Assembly: GCF_011745365.1 (NCBI RefSeq)
Contig: NW_024468912.1
Location: 248,001 to 312,000 of the forward strand
Reading direction: 5' to 3'
Origin: Cryphonectria parasitica EP155
Taxonomy: Eukaryota > Ascomycota > Sordariomycetes > Diaporthales > Cryphonectriaceae
Length of the DNA stretch: 64,000 nucleotides
Position 1 is the first letter of the stretch. Each line of letters starts with the position of its first letter. This document shows positions 20,883 to 32,293 of this stretch, in pieces. Under the pieces are notes generated by a model. The model saw only the letters and a program-made list of their open reading frames with translations. It was not told the DNA's origin and did not search any database. The position numbers were made by a program, and so were the translations under genes.

Positions 20883-23800
20883 AGCAACAGTCGGAAAAGA
20901 CTTCTGGTGTTTAGAAGGAAAGACTCTGGGTGGAGCATGGTCAGAAAAGAAACAGAGACAAAGGGTGGAAGGTGGCTCATTTTATATGTCGGTATGCCCA
21001 CGACTCTCTTCTCGCTTGAACTGTTTGAACATGGCCATGCATCACGTGAATACTTTCGTCAAAGGGTGTCAAATTCCGCAAGATCGTGATGGAGAGCGTG
21101 ACCAGGAAACTTTACGTAAAAGGACGCACGTTGCATCGTTTGTCCCGAGCTTGCCAGTTTACGAGTCGTCTTTATTCGTTCTTGAGGCCTCTAGATGGTT
21201 CTCGGTAGTACACCTCAGCTGCCACAAGATCTGGCTCCCGAATCCCATTACGTACTAGGCAAGTTTGAGGATGTTTCTCTGGGGTAATTTTGGGGTAATT
21301 CTGGGGTAATGGGTGATGCCGCTGGCCGCGAATCCACTTCAGCGCTGTTCCGCCTCCCCAGGGGATTACTGCGGACAAATCTGGCCGTAATAGTGCCTCG
21401 CCTACAGAGTTGACGCCTTCACATCCCGTGCTTGATTCACCGCCCGAGGTACTTCCCTAGCCAGGGGCGGTCAGCATGTTGAATCATGAGACTATACACT
21501 ATGCTTGTAATCATATCGTTGGTACTCTCTGAGGGTTAGCATTCCATTTTAGTCGCACGCTACGTACAGCCTTGACGTGAACGCCGTCGCTCGAGCCGGT
21601 CGTTGTGAGGGCTGGCTATGATGGCGCCGAAGGTGTTGGTAGCTGCAACGTCCACGCCTGTGGGCAAGACTTTGCTGGTGGTCAGTTGGTATGGGACATG
21701 TGGTAAAAGAGTGGGGCCATATTGCGAAAAGGAAGCGTAGCAACTCCATGGCACGCAATCTGTTCAAAATCTTGCCACGCCACTACAGCATAGATTCAAT
21801 CTGGCACTAGCTGGTAATCTTTCTTTGATGGATGATTCGCAAAAAGATGTACTCATTACAGTCATTATATCATTCCTCTTCTCCTCCCTGTTCTCTTGCG
21901 CCTTGTCTCTATACGCTTGAGCGATCAAGATGATTGAAAAGGCAATTTCTTCGAATTTTCTACCTGATGAATCAATTCTCACAATCTATATCATATATAT
22001 CTATGAGAGAGAAGAGGGATGGCCAATGCCTACTCGTTTGTCAGATAATTGGCCACAAAATCAGCGTTCAAACGCTATTACTTATCGTAGTTGTCGAGTA
22101 GACAGGCATTGGGTGTGGATCATCTACTGTCCAGAAAAGTTTCGCCCCTATGTCCTTGTTGCGGTCGACCTAAACTTTTCAGTGAAGCAGCCGCTCTCAT
22201 TCATAGATGCTCAGAGAATGAAGGGTCGGCAGCTACGGTGTGGCGCACAAGGTTATGGTTCCCAGAGCACCTGAAAACATTATTGCTTTGGGTAGGTCAT
22301 ACATCTTCAAAGCATGCCTTCACCTCTGGTCTCATATTTGGCATAAAAGAAGCTAATACGAAAAACAAGCACAATGTGAATACGTATGACGCTGCGTTGA
22401 AAAGATTATGCAATACCCTCACGCCATCTACCGCAAACAGTCCAGGGCTGCCTAAGGGACGCACTCGCCGGCCAGGGGAGAAAGGATACGTCTATATATC
22501 ATTTAGTCTATAGGTTGGTTCTATCATGCTTGAGTCCATGATTCGAGTTTCTCTATAGATTTGAGACATTAGAAGGCTTCAATCTCAAATGATTATTTGG
22601 CATGCCAGTGGACGCAAATGATACCCTTTTTCTAACGTGCGAGGACGAGCGGCAACCGCGTCCACTCCATTATGACAACGACCATGCACAAGCTCTCCAC
22701 TTATCCCAAATGCAGGGGAAGCACTGTTCTGCGCGATAACCTGAAGTTGGTCGAGATTAAATGATGTTTGTCAACTTGAGTGACACGGCCACGAAATGGA
22801 TCGACTGTACAAGTTGTTGACACTGATAATTATATCAGCTCATCTGAGAAACCCCACACCGAGCCAGATGTTTTCAAGAGTTTGGACGAGATCATCATAA
22901 GAATAATAGAATAAAGTAAAAAAGAAAGAGAAATAGGAGGAGGAAGGGGTAATCGCTCTTGGTTCGCAAAACAACCTCAAATGACGCCCCTCCGTTTCCG
23001 TCGCTCGAGGAAATGCCCAGGAACCGACGGATGAAGAACTAACTATCCCGTCTCTAGTTTAAATAGCTAGTTCGAGCCGGTATGGTTCCTCATCGATCAT
23101 GTCCTTTTAAATCTGACATATGCTTCAGAAAGTCTCAACCTAAGAAGATGCCTCTAGAATGCGACTAACCCAGAAAGGCATGACTTCTCGAATCAACGAA
23201 ACTCATGCATAACTACTAAGTAAATTTGACACGACGGCTACTGCATAATGTTTATCTTCCTAACCGATATACGCGGTATGTAAGTGTACAAGAAGGCTGA
23301 GAAAGAGATCTCAACTTTGTCCGCTACACTTTACTGACGCTTCCCAAGGGTACTAACACTAAGCTTATATCGAAGGGAAGTAGTAGGCCCTTGTCATGTT
23401 GCGGAGCATATGGAGCAGTTGCTCAGAGGGAATCACAAGGTCACAATAGACTGCAAGTGGACTTCCTACCCAAAAAGTAAAAGGAAACAGAGTCAAAGCA
23501 ACCTCAAATCAGGCTGAAAGGCGTTTTCTCGCCCAGGCTCCAACCACACTTCCTTCAGAAAGGCGATGAGTCTGTATGGTATGTCTGTCTGATCAAAATC
23601 AGCTTGGCAACAAATGGGAACTCTCAGGGTACATCAAGTTCGCGCCGACCTTCATGAGAAACAGGACTGACAGTACATGTTTCCAGTCAACGAAGCCGCC
23701 TACTTTTGCGAGAAGTATCAAAGCCTTGTCTTTACAGCTTTTCTGTTTCATATCATTGACACGGGGCAAGAGCTAGATAATAACTGTGCAACTTTGTTTA

Positions 23801-26800
23801 TTTTGCGACATGCGCTCGAATGTTGCATTGGGGTTGGTCTATATGGAGTACCCCAGCTCAAGTTTCTCAACATTCCATTAGGAGATATCAAGTGGCTTCC
23901 CCCAAGAACATCAGCCCATGGGACGATACAACAAACTAGGGGGGAAAGAGCCTGTTACATTGGAGTCCGGATTAGGAGCTTTGTGCTCGATGCTGTTCCC
24001 TAGGGCAATGGATATATTGTATTACGCGCTCACCCAATCCGGCTACATTGATGGGCCAGGTGAAGAAGCAAGAGAAGTTCCTCGAGATTCTAATATCCTG
24101 TGATATATTCATTTCTCTTTGCAGCTCAGAAAATGTCGGAACCAAGGGTAAGTACGTGTAGCGAATGATTGGGTCAGCTTCTCAGCTGAAAGATTGTTCA
24201 ACCTGAAATCTGTGGGGCCACTGGTCCGACGTCATTGAAGATTTCAGAGACGTCTTCCTGAAACTGTTGTTGTTTTCCCCCTGCCAGATCAAGTTGCATA
24301 GCCTCTGGGAATGGATTTGATTACATTACAGCCCTATAAAGAGGACTATCATGGCAACGCAAACGAGCAGCAAGGCATTCGCGAAAGCGAGTAGACGTGG
24401 GAAATGGAATCGGAGTTCTTGAATCACGGTCTAGTTCGATTACAGTCGTACACCAGTGCTAATCATATGTAAAGTGGAGTTTATGTAGTTTAGGGTTTCA
24501 ATAAGCCGGATGAACTGCGAGAAGTAGCAATTACTGATGTGATCTCTCATAACCTGGCTATCACTCCACGTCGGCTCTGAAATTCTCCATAGTAACATGG
24601 CAACTCAGTTGATTACACCCCACAAAACTAGATACTCCCTCCACGGAAAAGACGCCGATCTTTGTGCTAGGGCCGCTCGTGATCTGAATCCCGTTGCGGT
24701 CAGGTCACCGCGGGTCATCTAGTTCGCGTCTCGAGTCCTCCTACGCGGCAGGAAGTTGTAAGTCAAGCAGAGTGAAGAGAAAGTAGTCACAAAGTCATAT
24801 TCCCATGTAATCAAGCGTGGATCTACATTGCCGCTCGAACTATCCTTGAGAATCGTAATCTGTGACTCCAGACGGCTGCTGGTAAAATCCTAGCAACAAA
24901 GGTATTGGAACAGGCCACACAGCCAAGCAGACCCTCTTCCGACCCATGCTTTCTCCTCTCGTATCCCCAGGTTCCAGAGATCCTGCGAGATGCATGTGCC
25001 CACCAACAGCACAGTCCAGTTGCTCAGCGGGCTTGATTGCCTGCCGTAAAATCCCGACCTATGCTGTGCGGTCAGGGCAATTGGGTGAAGAGACGCCCAA
25101 AGCACAAGCCATCTCCACAGTCAGCTAAGAGCACTGATCAGTGGATGACAGGTTCAACGTTCAGGGATTTTAAGGAGTTCATCCGAGACAAGAATGCTCC
25201 GAGAGACTGACCGACCAGCCGAGTACTGTGTATTGTGCTCTTCCCCCAGAAAGAGGATGAGTGTACCTTGCAATGGCTACATTTCTTTCCAACAACAAAA
25301 AGAAAGGACGAAGTTGGAGTGATTTGTGCCTTTGAAAGTAGCTATCAGTGCTCAGCACGTCGCCGTACTATACTACACAAGAAAAGGAGCGTCCTCGGAA
25401 CAGTTTCTGCATGCCGAGATAATGCCGATGATAATCATGTCACGAGGACATCTGGGAAACGTTCATGCCTGAACTTCCAAGTTGTATTGTACTAATCTAT
25501 ACCATAGTCCTATGAGAATGACTGGACTATCGTTACAGAGTCACTGGGGCGGAAGACTGGTTTGTACTGTGATAGTGGAAGCGTGAGCTGATAATTCTTG
25601 TTCTGCTATGCTCTGCATTTTTCTTTCACCGTCCTGATCTACAAAATAAAAGTTTAGAAAAAACACAAGACGTTGGCACCGGTCCGGATTTCTGGAGGAG
25701 TTTCTCTTTCAGGAGGATCCTCGCTCGAAAGGATCGGTAGAAAGGCCCAAGGAGGATGAACTGCGAAAAAAGTGGTCCTGCAGAAGATCACGCAGGCAGC
25801 AAGGCCACATGGACGCTTTGAGCGGGTAGAAGACAAGAAGGCACAGAGGAATCGTCTGGCAAAGTGTGCTCGAGGAGTTTGGAAATACTGTGGTAGAGAG
25901 TGGATCGCAGGAAGCCAGGATGGGTGGAGCCTCTGCAGTGAAGAGCGGGTTACAGTGGGTTCAGTGGCACACATTTAACCCTGGCCTACGCAGGCCAAGG
26001 CGACCTGTGACGCAATTGCGGCTCCAGGACCCTGGAACGTCAGTCAAGTCTTTTTCAGCCTCTTGGGGAGGCCCTTTACTGGTTGTCCGTCTCACACACA
26101 CCACTGTCTGTACATAAGCATGAATGTACACCTGATGCAGCACATGCATGCAGTACAACGCAACGGTACAGGGAACACCCACCGAGCATTTCCACGAAGA
26201 TTGTCCTGCCCTATCAATCATTGCCCATGTACTTATTTATCTCGGCATAATGCAAAGGCAGAAAGAAGAAGAAATGAAAAAGCGAGAGAGAAAGTGAAGG
26301 GAAGAAAAAAGTCTAAATTGAGTGCAGCTCTAGTTCCCGCCCCTTATCCCGTCTCTCAAACTGGTTATGGCACATGTCCCGGGACGGCGTTCAAATTTTT
26401 AAATGTTCAAGAGTCAGAGTTGCGTCGACGTAAGCGGCTGCACTCATTTTACTGTGGACATGAAATTCTGAGCCTGGAGTGAGATCAGCCAAGTATCTCT
26501 TGACTCATGTGCCGCTCGTCACGTCTAGATTCTGCAATCGCAACATGGCAAATCATCGTCATTGCTGCTATGGTTGTATTTTGCACCTATTGTAAGGGTT
26601 GTTGGAGATGATCCTTTGTCGGTTTCCTGTCAGTTCCAACATCTTGTTGAGCCTGCTTGGTTAGGCTAGGCGCTGGCAGTCCCCATTCCCACCCCTCCTC
26701 TTTTCCCTTCCTTGCCTCTCTCCTGTATTATTCAGATCTCATTTGAGACCCTTCGGCATAATCACTACTAAGCCGTCTTCCATCAGCATTTAGATCAGCT

Positions 26801-27580
26801 ACTATGCACATCAATAAAAAAAGATGGTGTAAAACAGCGCATCCTCAAGTAATCGGACCGAGCACAAAACCGGCAGGCCTTCAGTTGTCGCATACCTCGC
26901 TCATGCTCGACGTCGGGATGATCTGCGTTCCTGACCCACCCGGTCCGCAATTCTGAACCCACCCGGGTCCGCAGACGGGCACCGTCCGGATGTCTGGCGG
27001 CCGTGCTGCACACAGTTCCCCTGTGGGCGCCAGTGTGATAAACTAACTCCAGCAAAGTGTTGCCCCGGCCGTGCAAAGCCGTGTTTAAAAATGTTTCTTC
27101 TTACGGTGGCAATGGACCCATTGCCCTTTGTTCCCTTTTTGAACTGGTTCAGGACCCTAGCGGTCAACAACTTCTTTGCAAGCCTAGCATCCCACCTCAT
27201 CTTATCACTCCGCGTTTGCCCCAGCGAGAACTCCAGTCTTCTCTCCACGACACCACACTCCTACTCCGCGATAGTGGACCAAAATGACGTCCTGGTTGAA
27301 ATTTCTTCTCTTTTCGTCTACCCGATAGCGACCCACTCTCTGGGGTTGCGACGATATGATGCCATTTCTTAGGAATGCCAAAGTACTCGTCTCCTATGTG
27401 TGTATGTAGGTATGTAAGTATTTAAAGGACCACCTCCACGATTGAGACTCCTTCACCCCGACTCTGGGGTTTTCTCTAGATTATTTCACCTTGTCCTCTC
27501 CTTTTCCCCTCTGCTTTTGTTCTTAAAGAGGTTGTGCCTAGTTGTGAGAAGAAAAAAAACACCAACACAGACCAGGCACT
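20883..27580. other. 6.7-kb gene-poor region
   Basis: Many short frames occur, but none has recognisable domains, credible codon pattern or exon structure. No transposase, reverse transcriptase or long terminal repeat was recognised. A G-rich triple repeat lies at 21281-21313. The last 0.8 kb holds the promoter and pyrimidine-rich leader of the sugar porter. It may be old transposon debris or hold non-coding RNA. Confidence 0.5.
21281..21313 (+). repeat. 11-bp GGGGTAATTYT tandem repeat, quadruplex-capable
   Basis: Three units begin at 21281, 21292 and 21303, each starting GGGGTAAT, followed by GGG. The four G-runs are separated by loops of 7, 7 and 4 nt, which fits an intramolecular G-quadruplex pattern. 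It lies about 400 bp upstream of the GH72-like gene. Confidence 0.65.
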
Positions 27581-29472
27581 ATGGTTGTTCAGACGATAAG
27601 GAAACATGCCCCCTCCACGGGGCACAAGGATAACCACCATGGTGTCCCTACCTACTGGAGCAAATCTGGACACACGCTTCAGAAGTACATCACAGCCTTG
27701 GCCACCTGCGACTTTCTGCTTTTTGGTTTCGACGTGAGTGTTCTTCTCCCTCCCTCCCTTGCTTTTTGTCACATATTATGTACACGTTACTTCGTCAACG
27801 ACGCAGCTGCTGACAGAGAATGCAGCAAGGTGTGATGGCTGGCATCATTTCTTCCACCGCGTTCATGGCCGACTTCCCCGAGGTTAACGGTAACGACACC
27901 TGGCAAGGTTTTGTAACTGCCATCTATGCAGTGGGCTGCTTTCTCGGCGCCTTATTCATTCTCACCTTCGGAGACAAACTTGGTCGGCGCAAATCCATCT
28001 TCCTCGGAGCTTCTATCATGATCATTGGCGTCATTATCCAGATCTCTAGCGCTCCCCCCAACAGCGGTGCCACAGCCCAGTTCATTATTGGTCGATGCAT
28101 TACTGGCATTGGCAACGGTATCAACACGTCTACTGTGCCAACATACCAAGCCGAATGTTGCCCCGCTCACAACCGCGGCAAGCTGATCTGCATCGAAGGC
28201 GGCAACGTCGCCGTCGGCTCCATGTTGGCCTACTGGATTGATTACGGATGCACCTATGGCCCAGCCGCATTCTCCTGGCGGTTCCCTATCGCCTTCCAGT
28301 GTGTCTTCGCCATCATCATTCTTGTCATGATGCTCCGGCTTCCCGAGTCTCCCCGCTGGTTGCTTGCTCACGGCGCAACCGACGAAGCCGTGACGGTTTT
28401 AGCAGCGCTACACGACAAGACTCGCGATCATGATGATGTTCAGGGCCAGATGAACTTCATCCTCGACGCGATTCGTGCTTCAGGGCAAGACGGCGGCAAT
28501 GTACCCATGCGGGAGATTTTCACCAACGGCAAGACGCAGCATCTGCGCCGGATGCTGCTGGGTGCTGGCAGTCAGTGCATGCAACAGCTGTCTGGCTGCA
28601 ATGCTGTCATCTACTATTTCCCCATTCTCTTCAAGACGTCTATTGGCACCTCGGACAACCTAGCTTTACTGCTTGGCGGCGTGAACATGATCGTCTACGC
28701 CATCTTCGCCATGACCTCCTTCATGGTCGTTGAGAGAGTCGGGCGCCGGAACCTCTTCTTCATTGGAACCATTGGGCAGTGCCTTTCCATGATCCTCGTC
28801 TTCGCTTGCCTCATCCCTGGCTCTACCAATACTGCCAAGGGTGCCGGAGTGGGCCTGTTTACTTACATCGCTTTCTTTGGTGCAACCTGGCTCCCGCTGC
28901 CTTGGCTGTATCCCGCTGAGATCAACCCTTTGAAGACGCGCGCTCGTGCCAACGCCCTCTCCACCACCCAGAACTGGCTGTGGAACTTCTTCATCGTCAT
29001 GATCACGCCTGTGCTCGTCGGCAGCATTGGATGGGGCACCTATCTGTAAGTACTCTTGCGCTCAGACCTTAAAGCTCTGCAGGTTTTCCTCTTTTAAAAG
29101 ACAAAAAAAAAACCCCCCCCCGTTGCTGACACTCGACTCTACTACAGCTTCTTCGCTGTCCTGAATGCCATTTTCCTTCCCATCCTATACTTCCTGTACC
29201 CCGAGACCTCGGGCCGATCCCTCGAGGAGATTGATCTCATTTTCGCAAAGGGTCATGATGAGAAGATCAGCTACGTGCATGCTGCCCAGAAGATGCCCAA
29301 GCTCACCGATGCTGAGGTGCACGCCATGGCTCGGGAGTATGGCTTCTCGAGCTCCGACGATGAGGCTAGCAACAGAAAGGGCAAGCGTGGTCACAGCGAG
29401 CGTGAGGGCCGTGACAGCGAGAAGGAGTCGGAGATGGCGGCGGTGGACAACCAGAATGCCATGATGGCATGA
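27581..29472 (+). CDS. MFS sugar porter (hexose transporter family)
   Basis: A 12-TM monosaccharide transporter of the plasma membrane. Exons are 27581-27733, 27826-29045 and 29148-29472, giving 565 residues. Sugar-porter signatures are all present: the DKLGRRKS loop, QFIIGRCITGIGNGINT, RLPESPRWLLAHG, the QQLSGCNAVIYYFP sugar-binding helix, ERVGRRNL, YPAEINPLKTRARANALST and the YPETSGRSLEEID exit motif. The C-tail is very hydrophilic and Ser/Glu-rich, a probable phosphorylation and turnover region. Intron 2 contains an A10C9 homopolymer run (29103-29121), a likely site of length variation. The transported sugar cannot be read from sequence. Confidence 0.94.
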
Positions 29473-30022
29473 AGAAAATGATGATACCCCTGAAGTTTGT
29501 GTTTTTTGCAATCGAACTGGCCTGCCAGTCAGGCTCGATCACAAAGTACAAATCGCAAAACGCGACGAACGTGACGATATACCCTAGATTAGAGTGTTTG
29601 AGAGAAGACATAGAGATCTTTTTGAAAAAGATCAAGAGTAGATCAGACATTCTAAATTTTTCCATGCATCATCTTCCAACTTGCAGTTTCATCTCCATTC
29701 TGCCCTATTGAATTGGCCGTGCTTCAAACAGCGAGTTTGTGAGGCAGTTCATGTGTTGTGGGAATGTCACACGAGAGTCTAAGTAGGGAGGAGTGCATTA
29801 ACCCCCAAAGAGAATGATTTTTTGTACTTAGCGGGTGCCTCTTTGACGTCACTATGGGGACAATCTCAAGCCTGCCAGCCTTGAGCGACGAGACTTTACA
29901 AGGCAGTCCACGAAGGTTTCTCCTGAATGAAGCAACCGCTGGGATATGGTTTCCACCCAGAAAAAAAAAATAAAAGACTCTCCCTGCTTTGTTGAGTGCT
30001 TCCTCAGCGGCGCACTGAGATT
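29473..30022. other. Intergenic, sugar porter to GH5
   Basis: 3' flank of the sugar porter and promoter of the GH5 gene; no further gene is recognised. Confidence 0.6.
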
Positions 30023-32152
30023 ATGCCCGCACATTTTCAAGACACTGCGGGTCGTACGCTGTTCCTCCGAGGCGTCAACCTCGCAGATGCCAAAATCCCA
30101 GCAGGTCAACCAACCCATCTTCTCTCCTCGCTCAGTACGGACCCCCAGAGTTGTTCACGGGTCTCATATGTCAATGTCCCGTTCGGTCTGCAAGACACAC
30201 CAGCTCACTTGGCCCGACTCCGCTCGCTCGGGTTCAACGCGCTTCGTGTTCCCGTTGTCTGGGAGGCCCTCGAGCATGGAGGTCCAGGAGTCTATGATGA
30301 TGAGTACATCACGTACATCAAGTCATTTGTACAGCTCTGCAACGACTATGGGTTTAGGGTGATTATCAACCCTCACCAGGATCTCTGGTCTCGCTTCACT
30401 GGTGGCAGTGGAGCACCGCTGTGGACGCTTCATGCATGCGGCCTCAATCCAGACCACTTCGCAGACACACATGCCTCTATCCGCTACGCAGAGTGGCCCA
30501 GGGATGGGGATCCCAGTGATTCTGGAGGAAGGGGAAAAGAAAAAGATCCCAAGTCGATGCCGCCCATGATGTGGACGAGTAACCATAACCGCCTCGCGCC
30601 GTCGACATTGTTCGCTCTGTTCTGGGCAGGGAGGAATCTCGCGCCCAAGTGCATAATTGATGGCGTCAATATCCAGGACTACTTACAAGATCATTACTTC
30701 GCCGCATATGGGCGTCTGGTGGCAGCTCTGGGTGATCTTGCCTACGCATTCGACAGCATGAACGAACCGGAGTCTGGCCTCCTTGAATGGCAGGATCTCG
30801 AGAAGAACGAAAGGGAAGCAAGTGCAATGATGGGTACTGCACCTACCCCGATCCAAGCAATGAGGTTGGGGATGGGGATGGACCAGACTGTGGATGTATA
30901 CAGACTGGGAAAGACTGGTCCCCATAAGGAGGGCAGCACCACCGTCCGACCAGGTCGTGGATGCTGGTTGGAGAAAGAAGACGCTAGGTGGGGATGGAAC
31001 AGATCAGAGAGCTGGCCTATGGGGACATGTGTCTGGGCTCTACACAATGTGTGGGATCTGAAGACAGGAGAGCTGAAGCAGCGTGATTATTTCGTGAGAC
31101 AGGATCATGGTCCAAATACGGAAGCTCAAGGAACTGCGCCCGACTGCTCCAAAGACGCCTCTGATTGGAAATCGACCTCGTGGAAAGCTTTCTTTGATCA
31201 CTGGGTCTCGACCATCCGCAAGCACTCCCAGAGATCCATCATATTCTTTCAGCCCCCTGCCTTCGAGATGCCGCCTGCTGCCTTGATGTCGCCCAGCACT
31301 GACTTCAGCCTGTTGGGCTACAGTCCTCATTTCTATGATGGTCTAACTATTATGAAAGGGCACTGGCACAAACACTGGAACGTCGACGTGCTCAGGCTGC
31401 TTCGAGGTCAACAGGACATCACTACCAAGCTGAAAGCATTCAAGGTTGGGCCCACGAACGTGCGCCAAGTCATCTCTGACCAGCTTGGTGCGATGGGAAA
31501 GGACATTATACCGAGAGGGACAAATGTTCCCTCAACAAGCCAGGAAAGACTCGTGCCAGTTCTGATAGGAGAGACTGGCATCCCGTTCAACCTGGATGAT
31601 AGCAAGGCATACACAGATGGGGACCACACCAGTCATGTCGCAGCTCTAGACGCAATTCTCAGCGGCTGCGATGAGCATCTCCTCAACTATACGCTTTGGG
31701 ACTACAGTGCAACCAACAACCACGAGTGGGGGGATCACTGGAATGGGGAGGACCTCTCCATTTACTGCAGCGAGACTGGATCTTTCCCCGATCATCAATA
31801 TCTGTCCGGCTTCCGAGCCCCGGCTGCTTGGTGTCGTCCATTTGTTCAGTCTCTCAAGGGCACAGTCTTGAACATGTCATTTGATCTCAAGACAAGCAGG
31901 TTTGAGCTGCAGGTTGAGTCATGTACCGATGGCGATGCCATTATTTACGTCCCCTGGCTTCACTACAGGAAGGCGAACGGCGCGGATGAGCTGGACTTGA
32001 GGGTCACAACCACAGGAGGTGGCTGTCATCTCGAAGGCGGGATAGGACTCCTCCATTGGACGTATGAAAGCCTTGGAAGGATTACATTGAATGTGGAAAG
32101 AGGAGCTGGTCCTTTGCAGCCTAGAGACCTGGGGACGATTATTTCTGCTTAA
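30023..32152 (+). CDS. GH5 steryl/ceramide beta-glucosidase (Egh1/EGCrP type)
   Basis: An intracellular glycolipid beta-glucosidase related to yeast Egh1 and cryptococcal EGCrP2/Sgl1, which remove glucose from ergosteryl glucoside or glucosylceramide. It is a single exon of 709 residues. The N-terminal TLFLRGVNLADAKIP and the LGFNALRVPVVWE strand open a GH5 TIM barrel. The acid/base is in DSMNEPESG (Glu248) and the nucleophile in LIGETGIPF (Glu517). The family-typical insert WGWNRSESWPMGTCVWALHN and the downstream DYSATNNHEWGDHWNGEDLS are clear. A beta-sandwich C-terminal domain follows. There is no signal peptide, which matches cytosolic or membrane-peripheral relatives. I chose Met 30023 because homology begins there; an in-frame ATG at 29996 would add nine residues. 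The substrate (sterol or ceramide glucoside) is undecided. Confidence 0.9.
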   Translation: MPAHFQDTAGRTLFLRGVNLADAKIPAGQPTHLLSSLSTDPQSCSRVSYVNVPFGLQDTPAHLARLRSLGFNALRVPVVWEALEHGGPGVYDDEYITYIKSFVQLCNDYGFRVIINPHQDLWSRFTGGSGAPLWTLHACGLNPDHFADTHASIRYAEWPRDGDPSDSGGRGKEKDPKSMPPMMWTSNHNRLAPSTLFALFWAGRNLAPKCIIDGVNIQDYLQDHYFAAYGRLVAALGDLAYAFDSMNEPESGLLEWQDLEKNEREASAMMGTAPTPIQAMRLGMGMDQTVDVYRLGKTGPHKEGSTTVRPGRGCWLEKEDARWGWNRSESWPMGTCVWALHNVWDLKTGELKQRDYFVRQDHGPNTEAQGTAPDCSKDASDWKSTSWKAFFDHWVSTIRKHSQRSIIFFQPPAFEMPPAALMSPSTDFSLLGYSPHFYDGLTIMKGHWHKHWNVDVLRLLRGQQDITTKLKAFKVGPTNVRQVISDQLGAMGKDIIPRGTNVPSTSQERLVPVLIGETGIPFNLDDSKAYTDGDHTSHVAALDAILSGCDEHLLNYTLWDYSATNNHEWGDHWNGEDLSIYCSETGSFPDHQYLSGFRAPAAWCRPFVQSLKGTVLNMSFDLKTSRFELQVESCTDGDAIIYVPWLHYRKANGADELDLRVTTTGGGCHLEGGIGLLHWTYESLGRITLNVERGAGPLQPRDLGTIISA

Positions 32153-32293
32153 TATCAAGACACTGTCTGTCAGAGCCGTCAGGCTCGCTTGTCACACAGC
32201 ATCGAGGTATTTATTGAGATGGGGCTTGTTGTAAATTTGCAGACAATTTCCTCGACATGACTAGCAGCATAAGCTCGCCGCCTGGACGGCCTG

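Noticed and set aside
22091..22513. 140-codon frame with a CPCCGR...HRC pattern
   Set aside because: The Cys/His spacing fits no zinc finger I know, and there is no supporting exon structure or neighbour; I could not call it a gene.
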